Source of the DNA: Brachynemurus nebulosus
Taxonomy: Eukaryota; Arthropoda; Insecta; Neuroptera; Myrmeleontidae
DNA: 64,000 bases
Reading direction: 5' to 3'
Assembly (NCBI GenBank): GCA_035578155.1
Contig: JAPWDM010000033.1
Location: 765,001 to 829,000 of the forward strand
In this document: positions 60,960 to 64,000 of the stretch, piece after piece
Layout of the letters: each line of letters starts with the position of its first letter
Numbering within the stretch: position 1 is the first letter of the stretch
Position numbers and translations under genes: made by a program
The notes under the pieces: model-generated
The model's database searches: none
What the model was told of the DNA's origin: nothing
The model's input: only the letters and a program-made list of their open reading frames with translations

Positions 60960-62538
60960 ATTCCTGATGACCAAAATAACGACACAGACAATCGAGATAC
61001 AGGACATGACAAACAACCCCGGAGTATTAGCCCTCAACCTAGGACAAGCAAGGATAGTTAAAAATTATGTAAAATACATACATATCATAAATCTGAATAG
61101 TTACGAGAATAATTTAATTAAAATCAGACAAGCAATATACAAATTGTCGATAAAAATAATAAATTGGAAAACATAAGAGATGTTGTTAACGCTAAATTTA
61201 AAGACTTATAAAATAATTTTAAAACTATTTATCCTCATAGAATTTCCAAACGTGGTCTTATTAACTGCCTGGGGACAGTAATTAAGTACATTACGGGTAA
61301 CATGGATAGCAATGATGCTATGCAAATCACAAAGGACATTGATAATCTAAAATTAAATCAGAATAATACGATATCCCAACTAAATAAACAAGTGAAAATC
61401 AATAATCAGATGCTCGATAGGTTCGATAATATTACTAATCGTATTAAGAAACAACAGGAAATAATCAGTAAATATTTAAAAACAATCAGTTCAGATTTTC
61501 AAAATCAAATTTTAAGAGACGAGGATGAAATTCAGTATTTGCAATATCTATCCCAACTAACATACAATATCGATTTATTAAATTCACATATTAAAGATAT
61601 CATACAGTCAATAAACCTAGCTAAATTAAACATAATCTCCAGAAATATCCTTTTACCTGAAGAATTAGAATTTGCGTATCAAACCCTAAAACGGCAAAAT
61701 ATCCTTATAATTTCTATGGAACAAATATATGAATTATTACCATTTCAAACATTCTACAACCATACAAATATTATTTTCAACATTCAAATACCACAGTTTT
61801 ATCCCATACCATTTAATTTAAACTTCCTGGAACATTGGATCCTTCAATGAGCATTACATGTATTTTATGGGAAAACTATGCCCTAAGTTGGACAACATGT
61901 TCCTGTGTCAAGACGAAAATATTAAATTAAAACAAATTTCGATCCATGTTTTGGAAAAATACTTGGCGGAGATACCGGCAACTGTACCTATCAAGAATAT
62001 GGAAACGGGACCGAAATCAAGAAATTGAGGAACCAGTACATCATCTTGAAAAATGTACGATCCACCCTTGTTACTAGTACCTGCGGTATCAGACAACGTG
62101 TATTAAATGGAACAATTCTAATACATTTCAAAAATTGTTCCGTCGTTACCGTCAATAACTTAACATATTACGACACAGTGTACCAACTTCAAGAACAACC
62201 ACTTCAGATCCTACCCTTACACAACGTCGAAATCAACGAAATTGGAAAAGCAATTAAACCTGGAATAATTGCACACATACCACATACAAAATAGGGACAA
62301 CATTCAAATTATTCGTTCCTAAGGAATCTTTCACATATCAGCAACACCTTACTCCTTACACCTTAATCGCCGTCATCATAATTGGAACTTTAGCTAGCAC
62401 AATCATCTCCATGTGGAAAAAGAAAATGAAGAAAGAAATTAGCCCACCAGCATCATCTACAGCATCAAGACCCAGTAACGCGCCCACATCACCTACAGGC
62501 AAACTTCTATGGTCGTTGCCTTTGTCTAGCGAGGGAGG

Positions 62539-62550
<12 letters not shown>
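60960..62550 (+). pseudogene. Errantiviral env remnant
   Basis: Open pieces at 60967-61176, 61302-61850 and 62025-62294 with frameshifts and stops between them. A basic furin-like site and a hydrophobic glycine-rich start precede 61302. The 61302-61850 piece is helical and Asn/Gln-rich (DAMQITKDIDNLKLNQNN). A hydrophobic membrane segment (LIAVIIIGTLASTIISMW) near 62362-62415 is followed by a basic cytoplasmic tail. The layout matches the F-like glycoprotein of errantiviruses. Not functional as it stands. Confidence 0.75.
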
Positions 62551-63605
<1,055 letters not shown>

Positions 63606-63615
63606 ATAAAAGATA

Positions 63616-63796
63616 TACTTTTGACTCGTTGTAAGCAACAATAAAAAAAAATACTTAGAATCGTATCGATTACAATAAAAAGAATCAAATAGAATCATAA
63701 TTTTACTCTTTTTAGATAATAAAATTCGCATATACGTAAAAAGAGTAAGGCATATGATTTCAATTCTTTAGTTGCTTACAACGAGTCAAAAGTGTA
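63616..63796. mobile_element. Palindromic MITE M3, shorter relative
   Basis: Inverted ends ACTTTTGACTCGTTGTAAGC and its inverse; the core TTACTCTTTTTAGATAATAA and CGCATATACGTAAAAAGAGT is shared with 36060-36410. The remaining 200 bp of the window show nothing recognisable. Confidence 0.75.
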
Positions 63797-64000
63797 TTTC
63801 TTTCTTTCTTAAAAAGATTACGAAATATGTATGTGTAATATAAAATTTGCCTATAGATTTTACATAAAAAAAATTCTAAGCAAATTTGGACACTCCTTGT
63901 TAAATTTGCAGTAACGACTATGGTGTTAATAAGTCATAAAAATTTGGGTAAAGACGCGAGTAAATGCTAGTATAGAATAAAAATGCCAGTTTTAAAGAAT

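Overview
The window is AT-rich eukaryotic DNA, most probably from an insect. It contains one spliced host gene spread over about 33.6 kb, surrounded and filled by transposable elements. The insect assignment rests on protein similarity recalled from memory, 17.6/gypsy-type retroelements, and dense MITE, foldback and (TA)n content. I cannot name the species.

Host gene. Eight coding exons on the minus strand (39370 down to 5793) join in a consistent reading frame into about 1,039 codons of an SPT20/SUPT20H-type subunit of the SAGA co-activator. The conserved N-terminal half lies in exons E1-E4 (39.4-23.3 kb). The Gln/Ser/Asn-rich C-terminal half lies in E5-E8 (14.1-5.8 kb). The true first coding exon was not found. 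The introns reach about 5.6, 8.9, 9.2 and 6.6 kb, almost entirely because of repeats.

Region by region. 1-5.8 kb, 3' of the gene: a foldback repeat with six perfect heat-shock elements, then a foldback with 13 AGGTCA half-sites lying between (TA)n tracts. 6-12.6 kb (intron I7): TA-flanked and TAA-flanked MITEs, and a foldback built around nine 75-bp tandem repeats. 14.1-23.3 kb (I4): MITEs, paired (TA)n tracts, a 120-bp satellite, and a young Ty3/gypsy element (17785-21998) inserted in (TA)n inside that satellite. 24.3-33.2 kb (I3): a long-inverted-repeat structure of about 5.8 kb holding a hAT-like MITE and a mariner-like MITE, the latter carrying a retroposed pair of divergent tRNA-Thr-like units. 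33.7-39.2 kb (I1): more MITEs. 39.4-64 kb, upstream of E1: a 2.07-kb foldback, a four-layer transposon nest (42.6-49.4 kb) with a near-perfect 2.16-kb palindrome at its core, a 180-bp tandem array, and a degraded env-bearing errantivirus-like provirus (55168-62822) that was itself hit by a 1.48-kb foldback.

The main signals are nested insertions whose order can be read from target-site duplications, long inverted repeats, and repeats carrying dense transcription-factor-like motifs. The two LTR elements have independently lost RNase H. I found no second host gene, no CRISPR array and no bacterial-type system. All assignments come from reading the sequence without database searches.
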